Source of the DNA: RYN-133 sp963754285
GTDB taxonomy: Bacteria > Actinomycetota > Actinomycetes > Mycobacteriales > Jatrophihabitantaceae
Length of the DNA stretch: 64,000 nucleotides
Assembly: GCA_963754285.1 (NCBI GenBank)
Contig: CAVWFN010000009.1
Location: 124,001 to 188,000 of the forward strand
Direction: 5' to 3'
The translations under genes were made by a program, and so were the position numbers. How positions within the stretch are numbered: the first letter of the stretch is position 1; each line of letters opens with the position of its first letter. The notes under the pieces are model-generated. The model saw only the letters and a program-made list of their open reading frames with translations, ran no database searches and had not been told where the DNA came from. Positions 1 to 8,266 of the stretch are shown here, piece by piece.

Positions 1-640
1 CCGCCGACGCGACACCCTCGCGCATCTGCTCGATGGTCGTGCCGATCCGCTCGGCCGTCGCCTTGGTCATCGCGGTCTCGATGAAGCCGGGCGCGATCGC
101 GTTCGCCGTCACCCCGAACGGTCCGAGCTCGATCGCGAGCGTCTTCGTCAGCCCCTGCAGGCCGGCCTTGGCGGTCGAGTAGTTGGCCTGCCCGCGGTTG
201 CCGAGCGCCGAGGTCGACGACATGCACACGATGCGGCCGTACTTGGCCTCGACCATGTGCTTCTGGGCGATCTGGCTGCACAGGAACGCACCGCGCAGGT
301 GCACCTCCATGACCAGGGTCCAGTCGTCGTCACTCATCTTGAACAGCAGATTGTCGCGCAGCACGCCCGCGTTGTTGACGAGGATCTGCAGGCCGCCGAA
401 CTCGCCGACGAGCTTGTCGACCGCGGCTTGTACCTGGTCGCGCTTCGAGACGTCGGCGCCGAGGCCGATCGCCGTGCCGCCGGCCGAGGTGATCTCGTCG
501 GCCACCGACTGTGCGGCGTCCTGCTGCAGGTCGAGCACGCCGACCTTCGCGCCGTCGGCGGCGAGCCGCTGGGCGACAGCGGCTCCGATTCCCTGGGCGG
601 CGCCGGTCACCAGCGCGACGCGGTCTTGCACTCCTGGCAT
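1..640 (-). CDS. SDR-family oxidoreductase, FabG-like (3' end outside window)
   Basis: Short-chain dehydrogenase/reductase of the 3-oxoacyl-ACP reductase type; it probably reduces or oxidises a 3-oxo/3-hydroxy acyl group with NAD(P)H. Visible: the nucleotide-binding TGAAQGIG at residues 12-19, NNAG at 89-92, the catalytic Ser near 141, and YxxxK with Tyr154 and Lys158. The ATG at 640 is preceded by a GAGAAGGGG ribosome site. About 213 residues are in the window and the C-terminus runs off the left edge. It lies 39 bp after the frameshifted phosphotransferase, on the same strand, so it is probably the distal gene of the operon that starts at 6115. The exact substrate cannot be read from the sequence. 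Confidence 0.88.
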   Translation of the reverse strand, partial: MPGVQDRVALVTGAAQGIGAAVAQRLAADGAKVGVLDLQQDAAQSVADEITSAGGTAIGLGADVSKRDQVQAAVDKLVGEFGGLQILVNNAGVLRDNLLFKMSDDDWTLVMEVHLRGAFLCSQIAQKHMVEAKYGRIVCMSSTSALGNRGQANYSTAKAGLQGLTKTLAIELGPFGVTANAIAPGFIETAMTKATAERIGTTIEQMREGVASA

Positions 641-679
641 GTCATGCCCCTTCTCGTCGTAACGTCTGCCTTCACCTTG

Positions 680-1585
680 TCAGAACGGAAATCGCGACAC
701 GTCGGCGCACAGCGCATCGGTGAGGAACACGGCGCGCCCGGGATCCGTCCAGTCGGAGTCCTCCACCGCCCAGCTGCCCTCTTCCCACTGCTGGTACTCG
801 AGAGCCACCGGCCACAGCTCACGTTCGGAAGCGGTCAGCCGGACGTGCGCAAGATAGGCAGACCGGAACGCCTGCCATTCGGCGGCGTCGAAGGCGCGGT
901 GTGTGGGCGTCTCGGTGTTGAAGAGCACGACGGCCAGCGCGAGGTCGAGCAGGCGCGGCAAGAATTCGGCATTGTCCGGATCGACCAGCACCGGGCCGTC
1001 GTCGGTGAAGATCAGGTTGGTCGCCTTCCAGTCGGCGCTCGCCTCGCACCACGGCAGGTCGGCGGCGCGGATCGCCGGCAACAGCTCCGGCTCGAGCCGG
1101 CCGGCGAGCTCGGTCAGCCGGTCGAGCAACGGCCCCGACACCAACGGCGCGCTCTTGGCGAGGTCAGCCGCTACCTCGCCGGCTTGCGTAGTCGGGCCAC
1201 TTGAATGCGGGAATGCCCGACCGGACGCTGTCGCGCGCGTGCAGGCGCCCGAGTAGATCGCCGGCCAGGGCCGCATCGGCAGCGCCGGGACCACACGGCC
1301 GTCCGTCGATCCACGGGTAGGCGACCCAGGCAGCGCCGGATTCGACTCGCACCGGTCCGCCCGCGGGGCACGACGACCGGGAACCCGTCGCCGGCCAGGC
1401 TGCGGACCCAGCTCGCGATCGCGTCGGGCACCGAGCGGCGGGTGCGTTTCACGACAACCGGGCGGCCGTCGAGCCACGCCCGGAACACGGGTGCGTACGG
1501 ATAGATCGACTCCGGTGTCGCTTCGACCGCCCCGAGCAGGTGCAGCGCCGCGCCCAGCCTCCGGATCCTCGTCGCGCCTCGTCAC
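680..1585 (-). pseudogene. Aminoglycoside-phosphotransferase-fold protein, frameshifted
   Basis: A phosphotransferase-fold gene split over three frames. The GTG at 1585 overlaps the upstream SDR stop as GTGA. The N-lobe (PVVVKRTRRS, ATP-binding Lys) is in a second frame, the middle (WVAYPWIDGRP) in a third, and the C-lobe returns to the first frame with the catalytic-loop region DWKATNLIF and the metal-binding-like LVDPDN. Joining the parts needs one base removed near 1565, one C in a CCCC run near 1372 (giving VVVPAGGPVRVES) and one base near 1190 (giving DYAAGEVAADL). All three are apparent +1 insertions, so the frame is restored at the end. Either a decayed gene or base-calling errors; the substrate is unknown. 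Confidence 0.72.
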
Positions 1586-2328
1586 CGCTCTCGGGTCAGC
1601 CGGCGCATGCCGGACAACCATCGGTCGGGCTCGGCTGCCTTCTGTGCCCAGAACGTACCGACCTCGGGATGAGGCAGGATCAGGAACCGTTCGTCGCGCA
1701 GTCCGGCGACCACGTGATCCAGGACGTGTTCGACGCTGACGATGTCGCCGGAGTTGGCGACCGCCCGGGCTCCGGGGTCGCCTGCGGCAAGCGGATCCAT
1801 CAGCATCGGCGTGGCCACGCCCATCGGGCACAGCACGCTCACCCGCAGGCCTTGGTCGCCGTAGGTGATTGCGAGCCATTCGGCGAGCGCGACCGCGCCG
1901 TGCTTGCTCACCGCGTACGGAGCGTCGCCGGGCGAGGTCAGCAGTCCCGCTGCCGATGCGGTGTTGAGCAGATAGCCCGAGCCGCGCTCGAGCATGTGCG
2001 GGACGACGGCGCGCGCGGCGTAGACATGCGCCATCGTGTTGATCTCGAGGGCGGTGTGCCACAGGTCGTCGGGATCGTCGAGGCCGACGCCAGTGGTGAT
2101 GCCGGCGTTGGAGCAGAACAGATCGACACGGCCGTGCTCGGCGATCACGTCGTCGACCAAGGTCTTCACCGCGTAGGCGTCAGTCACGTCGCAAGCACGA
2201 ATGCCCTGTCCAGCAGAACGATCCGCGCCGATCACGGTCGCACCGTCGGCGGTGAACCGCGTGCACATCCCCGAGCCGATACCGCCGGCGGCACCGGTGA
2301 CGATCACTACCTTGCCGTCGAGATCCAT
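1582..2328 (-). CDS. SDR-family oxidoreductase
   Basis: Complete short-chain dehydrogenase of 248 residues. Residues 11-18 are TGAAGGIG (cofactor loop), followed by NAG at 74-76, Ser125, and YAVSK with Tyr138 and Lys142. Asp36 after the second strand (GADRS) hints at NAD(H) preference, which is an inference. The ATG overlaps the stop of the upstream luciferase-like gene (TGATG) and its own stop overlaps the GTG of the next gene, so it sits inside a tightly coupled operon with an acyl-CoA dehydrogenase and a TetR regulator. It probably oxidises or reduces a secondary alcohol/ketone intermediate of the same pathway. Confidence 0.9.
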   Translation of the reverse strand: MDLDGKVVIVTGAAGGIGSGMCTRFTADGATVIGADRSAGQGIRACDVTDAYAVKTLVDDVIAEHGRVDLFCSNAGITTGVGLDDPDDLWHTALEINTMAHVYAARAVVPHMLERGSGYLLNTASAAGLLTSPGDAPYAVSKHGAVALAEWLAITYGDQGLRVSVLCPMGVATPMLMDPLAAGDPGARAVANSGDIVSVEHVLDHVVAGLRDERFLILPHPEVGTFWAQKAAEPDRWLSGMRRLTRER

Positions 2329-3281
2329 CAGGATTCCTTACCGAGTCGCCGGACGATGTCTGCGACGTCCGCGTCCTGTGTCGGCAGCAGTGCGATCACC
2401 GGTGTCGACAACCCGGCGTCCTGATAGGCCTGCACCTGGTCGCGCACCGCCTCCGGCGAACCGTGCAGGACGAGCGCGTCGACGACGTCGTCGGGCACCG
2501 CCGCGGCTGCACCCTTGCGGTCGCCCGCTGCCCACTTCTCGTGCATCTCGCGCAGCGCCTCGCCACGTCCGAGCCAGTCGTGGAACGCGGCGTAGGCGGG
2601 GACGGTGAGATACGTCGAGATCAGCGTCCGGCCGAGCATGCGGGCGTAGTCGGCATCCTCGCTCGGGCACACGAAGATGCGGGCGACCGTGTCGGTCTGC
2701 GTGCCGATCGCGTCCAGGCACTGCTCGACGTCGGTCGCCGCGAGCCAGTTGAGAATCGCGCCGTCGGCCTCTCGTCCCGCGAGCCGGAGCATCTGCGGAC
2801 GCAGGGCGGCAAGCATGATCTTCGGTGGCGTCGCAGGTGCCTGCTCGAGCTTGAAGCGCTTGATGGTGACGGTGTCGAACGTGCCGTCGACCCGCTCGCC
2901 GGCGAGCGCCTGTCTCACGATGCGCAGCACGTCGCGTGCCTTCTTGTACGGCTCGTCGAACTCGATCCCGTTCCAATTGCCGACGATCACGGGACTCGAG
3001 GTCCCGAGCCCGAGCACGAACCGTCCGGGCGCGACCGTCGCCATCGTGGCCGCAGACATCGCGATCAGCGCAGGTCCGCGCGTGAAGGCGGGGACGATGG
3101 CTGTCCCGAGCCGCAGTGTCGGTTCCCAGATGGCGCTCAGCGCGAGTGGCACGAACGCGTCGGTGCCGGCCGTCTCGGCCGACCACGCGTCGGTGTAGCC
3201 CCATTGCGGCAACTGCCGCACCAGCGCCTCGTGGTCGAGCAGCGGTGTCCCGATGTTCGGAACGGTCAATCCCCAGCCCAT
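2328..3281 (-). CDS. LLM-class F420-dependent oxidoreductase
   Basis: Luciferase-like (alpha/beta barrel) flavin/F420-dependent oxidoreductase of 317 residues, about the usual length. Recognisable segments are the N-terminal WGLTVPNIG strand, the central PGRFVLGLGTSSP and the PPKIMLAALRPQMLRLAG substrate-side helix typical of this family in mycobacteria and relatives. F420 as cofactor follows from family membership in actinobacteria, not from a direct signature. The ATG directly follows the TGA of the TetR gene, and the 3' end overlaps the SDR start by one base. Probably a redox step in the same catabolic operon. Confidence 0.87.
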   Translation of the reverse strand: MGWGLTVPNIGTPLLDHEALVRQLPQWGYTDAWSAETAGTDAFVPLALSAIWEPTLRLGTAIVPAFTRGPALIAMSAATMATVAPGRFVLGLGTSSPVIVGNWNGIEFDEPYKKARDVLRIVRQALAGERVDGTFDTVTIKRFKLEQAPATPPKIMLAALRPQMLRLAGREADGAILNWLAATDVEQCLDAIGTQTDTVARIFVCPSEDADYARMLGRTLISTYLTVPAYAAFHDWLGRGEALREMHEKWAAGDRKGAAAAVPDDVVDALVLHGSPEAVRDQVQAYQDAGLSTPVIALLPTQDADVADIVRRLGKES

Positions 3282-3869
3282 TCAGCGAATCTCCAATCCG
3301 GCGAGGACGAAGTCGGCGATCTCCGTCGCGATCTGTGTCGGCTTCTTGCGCCCGGACGGGCGGTACCACAGCGGCAGCTCGTTGATCACGCCGAAGATCG
3401 TGAAGGTGACGGTGTCGGCCGACGCGACCTGCGCGAACTCCCCCGCCGCCTGACCGTTGCGGACGATGCGGCGCACCGCGTCGTGATAGCGCCGGCGCGC
3501 CGAGCGGTACTCGGCAGTGTGGTCGTCACCGAGCCGGTGCAACTCCCGCCAGAACACCATGGCCTGCTGCGCAGAGTTGGCGGTCGACTCGACGAGGTCG
3601 ACGATCAACGCCCGCAGGGTCTGCGGCGCAGACATACGTTGCGCAAGGATCGCGTCCATGCGCTCGAGCTGGCGGGTGATCAGGTCGCCGTACACCTCGT
3701 AGAGCAGCGCGTCCTTGCTCGCGAAGTGGTGATAGAAACCGCCCTTGGTCAGGCCGGCGCGCTCGATGACCTGCGTGACCGAGGTGGCGTCGTAGCCCTG
3801 CGTCGCAAACAGGTCGATCGCGGCGGCCAGGATCCGCTCGCGTGCTCCTAGAACGGTCGCGGCGCTCAA
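3282..3869 (-). CDS. TetR-family transcriptional regulator
   Basis: TetR/AcrR repressor of 195 residues. The N-terminal helix-turn-helix spans about residues 10-57 (RERILAAAIDLFATQGYDAT, then GLTKGGFYHHFASKDALL); the rest is the ligand-binding, dimerising domain. The start chosen is TTG at 3869, which overlaps the dehydrogenase stop as TTGA; no ATG lies in frame before the HTH. It is the third gene of the operon and the best candidate to bind the palindrome at 6132-6145 in the operon promoter, that is, autoregulated repression relieved by an acyl-CoA or similar ligand. That link is an inference. Confidence 0.9.
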   Translation of the reverse strand: MSAATVLGARERILAAAIDLFATQGYDATSVTQVIERAGLTKGGFYHHFASKDALLYEVYGDLITRQLERMDAILAQRMSAPQTLRALIVDLVESTANSAQQAMVFWRELHRLGDDHTAEYRSARRRYHDAVRRIVRNGQAAGEFAQVASADTVTFTIFGVINELPLWYRPSGRKKPTQIATEIADFVLAGLEIR

Positions 3870-5086
3870 GAGATCTTTCGGAGCTCCTCGCGGGCCAGCG
3901 AGCGCAGGTGCACCTCGTCCGGTCCGTCGGCCAGCCGCAGCGTGCGCAGCGCCGCCCACATTGCGGCCAGCGGCGCATCGCCCGAGACACCGGCCGCACC
4001 GTAGGTCTGCACGGCCTTGTCGACCACGTACAGCGCTGCGCGCGGCGCGGCCACCTTGATCGCGGCGATCTCGGTTCGTGCCTTCGCGGCGCCGACCGTA
4101 TCGATGAGCCAGGCGGCGTTGAGCACGAGCAGCCGCGCCGAGTCGATGGCCAACCTCGACTCGGCAATCCACTCACGCACGACGCCCTGTTCGGCGATCG
4201 TCTTGCCGAACGCGGTACGCGAGACAGCGCGCGCGCACATCAGTTCGAGCGCACGCTCGGCCATCCCGAGGCTGCGCATGCAGTGGTGGATGCGTCCCGG
4301 GCCGAGCCGGGCCTGCGCCATCATGAAGCCGCCGCCCTGCGGGCCGAGCAGGTTCGTCGCCGGCACGCGCACATGGTCGTAGTGGATGACCCCGTGACCG
4401 CCGTGCGGCCCGTCGTCGTAGCCGTAGACCGTCGTCGACCGCTCGATCGTCACGCCCGGTGTGTCGAGCGGGACGAGGATCATCGAATGCCGCGCGTGGC
4501 GCGGCGCGTCGGGGTCGCTGACCCCCATCACGATGGCGACCTTGCATTCCGGACGCAGCGCGCCGGTCGACCACCACTTGCGGCCGTTCACGACATAGTC
4601 GTCGCCGTCGCGCGTGATCGTGGTCGCGATGTTCGTCGCGTCGGAGGAAGCGACCGCGGGCTCGGTCATCGAGAAGCACGAGCGGATCTCGCCCTCGAGC
4701 AGCGGACGCAGCCACTGCGTCACCTGCTCGTCGCTGGCGAACATCGCGAGCAGTTCCATGTTGCCGGTGTCGGGGGCCGAGCAGTTCATCGCTTCGGGCG
4801 CGATGGCGATCGAGCGGCCGGTCAGCTCGGCGATCGGTGCGTAATCGAGTACCGAGAGCCCGGCTCCGTACTTCTCGTCCGGCAGGAAGAGATTCCACAG
4901 TCCTTGCTGCCGTGCGCTCTGCTTGAGCCCGCCGAGCGCGCTGGGCGTGCGGAACGGATCGCCCTTCGCCCGGTTCTCGGCGACCTCGCGCTCGAAGTCG
5001 TGTTCGGCCGGGTAGACGTGCTCGTCGAGGAACTGCCGAACCTGGTCCTGCAGTGCCTGCGAGCGTTCGCTGTGCTGGAAGTCCAT
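3866..5086 (-). CDS. Acyl-CoA dehydrogenase, ACAD10/11-like
   Basis: FAD-dependent acyl-CoA dehydrogenase of 406 residues, full length. N-terminal helical domain to about residue 130, middle beta domain with the FAD-contacting CFSMTEPAVASSD, and a C-terminal helical domain ending ADGPDEVHLRSLAREEL. The ADGPDEVH end resembles eukaryotic ACAD10/11 and differs from the Glu-Gly motif of MCAD-type enzymes; the aspartate here is the likely base, from family knowledge. Ten bases upstream is a separate APH-fold kinase-like gene that matches the other half of ACAD10/11. It probably eliminates phosphate from a 4-phosphoacyl-CoA during 4-hydroxyacid breakdown, which is an inference. Confidence 0.9.
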   Translation of the reverse strand: MDFQHSERSQALQDQVRQFLDEHVYPAEHDFEREVAENRAKGDPFRTPSALGGLKQSARQQGLWNLFLPDEKYGAGLSVLDYAPIAELTGRSIAIAPEAMNCSAPDTGNMELLAMFASDEQVTQWLRPLLEGEIRSCFSMTEPAVASSDATNIATTITRDGDDYVVNGRKWWSTGALRPECKVAIVMGVSDPDAPRHARHSMILVPLDTPGVTIERSTTVYGYDDGPHGGHGVIHYDHVRVPATNLLGPQGGGFMMAQARLGPGRIHHCMRSLGMAERALELMCARAVSRTAFGKTIAEQGVVREWIAESRLAIDSARLLVLNAAWLIDTVGAAKARTEIAAIKVAAPRAALYVVDKAVQTYGAAGVSGDAPLAAMWAALRTLRLADGPDEVHLRSLAREELRKIS

Positions 5087-5095
5087 CGCCGTCTC

Positions 5096-6115
5096 CTAAC
5101 GGGCCGCGAGCGTCAGCAGCGCGGTATCGAGCAGGCGCGGGACGGAGTCGCCGAAGTGACTGAAGCCTTCGCCGACCGTCTTGCCCTGCAGGTAGCGGTT
5201 GTGGATGCCCTCGGAGATGACCGCGAGCTTGAAGTAGCCCAATGCGACGTACCAGTCGAGGTCGCTCAGGTCGCGATCGGAGTTCGCGCCGTACCTCACA
5301 ACCAGTTCGTCGGCGGTCGGGAAGCCGTCGGCCGGGCTCATCCGCGGCATCACACCGTCATCGTCAGCCGACAGCGTTTGGTAGACGACGAGCAGGCCGA
5401 CATCGGTGAGCGGGTCGCCGAGCGTGGCCATCTCCCAGTCGACGACGGCAGCGATGCCCGACAGGTCGGGTGTGTACATCACATTGGTCAGCCGGTAATC
5501 ACCGTGGACGATGCCCGAGCGCGACTGCTCCGGGATCGTTCCGGACAGCTTGTCGAGCAGGTCCGGCAGCATCGGACGCGCCTCGGTCTCATTGGCCTGC
5601 CACTGCTGCGACCACCGCTTCACCTGGCGCGCCAGGAAGCCCTCGGGACGGCCGAACTCGCCCAGCCCGACCGAGGCCGGATCGACACTGTGGAGCGCGA
5701 CGAGGGTGTCCATGAGTTGGTCGCAGGTGCTGCGCGCCAGATCTGGGGTCAGCTTCTCAATGGCATCTGGACGGTCGAGAACGACGCCCTCGACGAACGA
5801 CATCAGGTAGAAGTTCGCGCCCAGGACGTCCGGGTCGGTGCACAGCGCAAGGGTGTGCGGCACCGGGACGTCGGTCGCCCCGAGCGCACTCATCACCGTG
5901 TACTCGCGCGCCATGTCGTGTGCGGTCGGCAGCACGTGCGCCAGCGGCGGGCGACGCAACGCCCATGCCGAGGTGCCGTCGGTGATGCGGTAGGTCAGGT
6001 TCGACTTGCCACCCGCGATCACGTCGCCGCTCAGCTCGCCGGCGCGCAGGCCAGGGCGTTCCGCGTCCAGCCACCGCGTCAGCGCGTCAAGATCGACACC
6101 TGGCAGCTCCGGCAT
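5096..6115 (-). CDS. APH-fold phosphotransferase (ACAD10/11 kinase-domain-like)
   Basis: Kinase-fold protein of 339 residues and the first gene of the operon. Visible are the glycine-rich GGKSNLTYRI, the catalytic loop GIVHGDYRLTNVMYTP (HGDxxxxN) and the metal site VVDWEMATLGDPLTDVG. This is the subfamily fused N-terminally to the dehydrogenase in animal ACAD10/11; here the two proteins are separate and adjacent. It probably phosphorylates the 4-hydroxyl of a hydroxyacyl-CoA, from knowledge of ACAD10/11; antibiotic phosphorylation is unlikely in this setting. ATG at 6115, with no ribosome site but a TAGGGT box 7 nt upstream, suggesting a leaderless message. Confidence 0.88.
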   Translation of the reverse strand: MPELPGVDLDALTRWLDAERPGLRAGELSGDVIAGGKSNLTYRITDGTSAWALRRPPLAHVLPTAHDMAREYTVMSALGATDVPVPHTLALCTDPDVLGANFYLMSFVEGVVLDRPDAIEKLTPDLARSTCDQLMDTLVALHSVDPASVGLGEFGRPEGFLARQVKRWSQQWQANETEARPMLPDLLDKLSGTIPEQSRSGIVHGDYRLTNVMYTPDLSGIAAVVDWEMATLGDPLTDVGLLVVYQTLSADDDGVMPRMSPADGFPTADELVVRYGANSDRDLSDLDWYVALGYFKLAVISEGIHNRYLQGKTVGEGFSHFGDSVPRLLDTALLTLAAR

Positions 6116-6122
6116 GCCCGCG

Positions 6123-6152
6123 ACCCTACCGACCGACCGGTCGGTATGACAA
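6123..6152 (-). promoter_or_regulatory. Leaderless operon promoter with palindromic TetR-type operator
   Basis: Reading the minus strand, TTGTCA (6147-6152) and TAGGGT (6123-6128) are separated by 18 bp and the ATG at 6115 follows 7 nt later. The spacer contains the perfect 14-bp palindrome ACCGACCGGTCGGT at 6132-6145. An operator there would block RNA polymerase. The TetR protein encoded two genes downstream is the obvious ligand. The layout is seen directly; the binding is inferred. Confidence 0.62.
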
Positions 6153-6154
6153 GA

Positions 6155-7471
6155 CTACGACGGGAAGTTGCCGCATCCCGCAGGGAACGCCGCCTGGGTC
6201 TTCTTGTCGAACAGGGTCTTCGTTGCGTTCTCGGACAGGCCGAAGAAGGTCGACTGCGCCACGCCGCTGCCCTCGGCCTCGATCTGCCGCGTGTCACACC
6301 CGCCGCCAAAAGTCGCCACGCCGGTCGTACCGAGGAACGTCATGTCCCCCGCCACGTCGAGACCCTTGACGCCGAGACCCAGTTCCAGCTGCGGCATCTG
6401 CGCGCCGAAGATGAAACTCATCGCACCGCCATGCACCTGGTTCGCCGCGTTGAGCACGATCCCGCCGCTGCCCGTGATGGTTCCGCTGCGCGTCGTCGCG
6501 CCCGAATTCGACACGCCGAACCCGCCGTGTCCGCCGAAGCCGAGCGACCAGTTGCCGCTGACCTTCTGATTGAGATCGGAGAAACCTGCGCTGGCAAAGA
6601 ACGCGATCCTGACGCCGAGATACATCGGAACCGGGCCCACGAAGAACGGGATCGCGATCTCAGCCGGCAGATCGATCTTGATGCCGTTGTCGGCACCGAA
6701 GTTCTTCTGGTCGACAGCTTTGGCCGAGTAGGTCAGCTTGAACTGGCCGGTCAGGTTGCTCGCAAACACCTTCGCGTTCGAGAACGAGCCATGGTTCACC
6801 GCGAACTGGCCCGCCGTCTTGAGGTTCTTCAACGTCCCGGTGATCTTGCCGTTGAACTGCACTCCGGACGACCTGGTAAGCGTGATCGTGGCCGCAAGTC
6901 CGGTCGACGACGCCACGAACTTCACTGTGTAGTTGAACGAGTGCGTGGTGCCCTTGAGCGTCACGCCGGCGGCCAGGGGACGCATGCCGAACCGGGCCGG
7001 AACACTGCTTGTCCTGGGAACGGCGGCGCCGCCGATCACGAAGCCGTTGGTGAACTTCAGCGACTTCTTCCACGAGACCGTCCCGTTCGCCACGAGGTCG
7101 GTCAGCTTCGCGGGCGTTGTCGTCACGACGAGATGCCCGCGCGACCTGGCCGTCTTGGTGACGTCGCGGACGGCGAAGTTCTGCGCCAACATCACCTTGC
7201 CTGCCTTGAGCCGACGGAGCATGCCGACATCGGACCTGAAGGTGTAGGTCGCGCCGTTCCGCGACACCGACATCAGCTGGTTGTGCAGCGTCTTGGTCGG
7301 AACGATGACGGTGCGCTTGGTATAGGTGAACGCAGCGGCGCGCGCTGCGGCCGGGCCGCCGGCAAGAACGACGGCGCTCAGCGTCGCACTCGCGGCAACA
7401 CACACGATGGCGAGGGCTCGGCGCCCGATCCGCCGCTCGACTCGCGCCGCTCGTCCTGGTTCGTACCCCAT
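6155..7471 (-). CDS. Secreted protein of unknown function
   Basis: A 438-residue protein I do not recognise. The N-terminus has positive charges (ERRIGRR) and a hydrophobic stretch at about residues 18-45 ending in AARAAA, a signal peptide with a likely AxA cleavage site. The mature part is rich in Thr, Ser, Gly and Val with alternating beta-like patterns (SGTITGSGGIVLNA) and repeated NLTGQFKLTY/KITGTLKNL phrases. Two cysteines near the end (FGGGCDTRQIE and PAGCGNFPS) could form a disulfide. This suggests an extracellular beta-rich or surface-associated protein. It ends 39 bp before the TetR-operon start and appears monocistronic. Confidence 0.8.
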   Translation of the reverse strand: MGYEPGRAARVERRIGRRALAIVCVAASATLSAVVLAGGPAAARAAAFTYTKRTVIVPTKTLHNQLMSVSRNGATYTFRSDVGMLRRLKAGKVMLAQNFAVRDVTKTARSRGHLVVTTTPAKLTDLVANGTVSWKKSLKFTNGFVIGGAAVPRTSSVPARFGMRPLAAGVTLKGTTHSFNYTVKFVASSTGLAATITLTRSSGVQFNGKITGTLKNLKTAGQFAVNHGSFSNAKVFASNLTGQFKLTYSAKAVDQKNFGADNGIKIDLPAEIAIPFFVGPVPMYLGVRIAFFASAGFSDLNQKVSGNWSLGFGGHGGFGVSNSGATTRSGTITGSGGIVLNAANQVHGGAMSFIFGAQMPQLELGLGVKGLDVAGDMTFLGTTGVATFGGGCDTRQIEAEGSGVAQSTFFGLSENATKTLFDKKTQAAFPAGCGNFPS

Positions 7472-7522
7472 GTGCGCCGCCCTCCCGCGTCGTCGGTCGC
7501 CGCGATGCTAGCTGCGGTGGTG

Positions 7523-8266
7523 CTACCCGGTCGAGACGTGGAACAGGGTGCCGATGCCGAAGGTCACCGCGGCGGCGAGGACACCGAGTGCAAGTTGTCG
7601 CGTGCCGGCAAAGATCCAGGACCGGTTGGTGAACTGGGCAGAGAGCGCGCCGGCTACGAAGAGCGCGAGCACGGCGACGACGATCGAGATCGCGAGCGTG
7701 GTGGCGCCGAGGACGTACGGCAACAGTGGCAGCACGGCCCCGACGCTGAACGACGCGAGCGACGATCCGGCGGCCGTCCAGGGGCTCGGCAGTTGGGTCG
7801 GGTCGACACCGAGCTCTTCCTGGGCGTGGATGAGCAGCGCTTGCTCGGGGTCGCGTGAGAGCTGCTCGGCCACCTTCCCGGCGGTGTCAGGGTCGACGCC
7901 GCGCGAGATGTACATCTGCTTGAGTTCGGCCTGCTCGGCGTCGGCGTTGTTGCGCAGCTCATGCAACTCGACCTCGAGTTCGGCACGGGTCGACTCGTTC
8001 TGGCTCTGGACCGAGATGTATTCGCCGGTGGCCATCGAGAACGCCCCGCCGACCAGTCCGGCAAGTCCGGCCAACGACACCTGGGACGTGGACGCGCTCG
8101 CACCGGCGACGCCGGCGATCAGCGCGAAGTTCGACACCAGCCCGTCCATCATCCCGAACACCGTCGGACGCAACCATCCGCCGCTGACATCACGATGATC
8201 GTGGTGGATCTCCGGGTTGGGTACGGAGGGGAGTTCGTCAACCAGATCCTTCGTCGGATCCGACAT
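7523..8266 (-). CDS. VIT1/CCC1-family transporter
   Basis: Membrane protein of 247 residues of the vacuolar iron transporter/CCC1 family, which moves Fe2+ or Mn2+ across a membrane. Evidence: GWLRPTVFGMMDGLVSNFALIAGVAGA (first TM with the family's DG motif), the second helix with GAFSMATGEYISVQSQNE, a charged Glu-rich cytoplasmic stretch of about 70 residues (RAELEVELHELRNNADAEQAEL) and three C-terminal TM segments. The start at 8266 was chosen for its GGAGGA ribosome site, although the frame stays open further. Its 5' end overlaps the end of lgt by 29 bp on the same strand. Confidence 0.87.
   Translation of the reverse strand: MSDPTKDLVDELPSVPNPEIHHDHRDVSGGWLRPTVFGMMDGLVSNFALIAGVAGASASTSQVSLAGLAGLVGGAFSMATGEYISVQSQNESTRAELEVELHELRNNADAEQAELKQMYISRGVDPDTAGKVAEQLSRDPEQALLIHAQEELGVDPTQLPSPWTAAGSSLASFSVGAVLPLLPYVLGATTLAISIVVAVLALFVAGALSAQFTNRSWIFAGTRQLALGVLAAAVTFGIGTLFHVSTG

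Noticed and set aside
5096..6115. Antibiotic-resistance aminoglycoside phosphotransferase
   Set aside because: The fold is shared, but the adjacency to an ACAD10/11-type dehydrogenase and the sequence style point to acyl-CoA metabolism.
3842..7858. A very long open frame of 1338 codons on the plus strand
   Set aside because: It lies antisense to four well-identified genes, is Arg/His/Glu-rich and contains no recognisable domain. It is the expected shadow of high-GC coding DNA.
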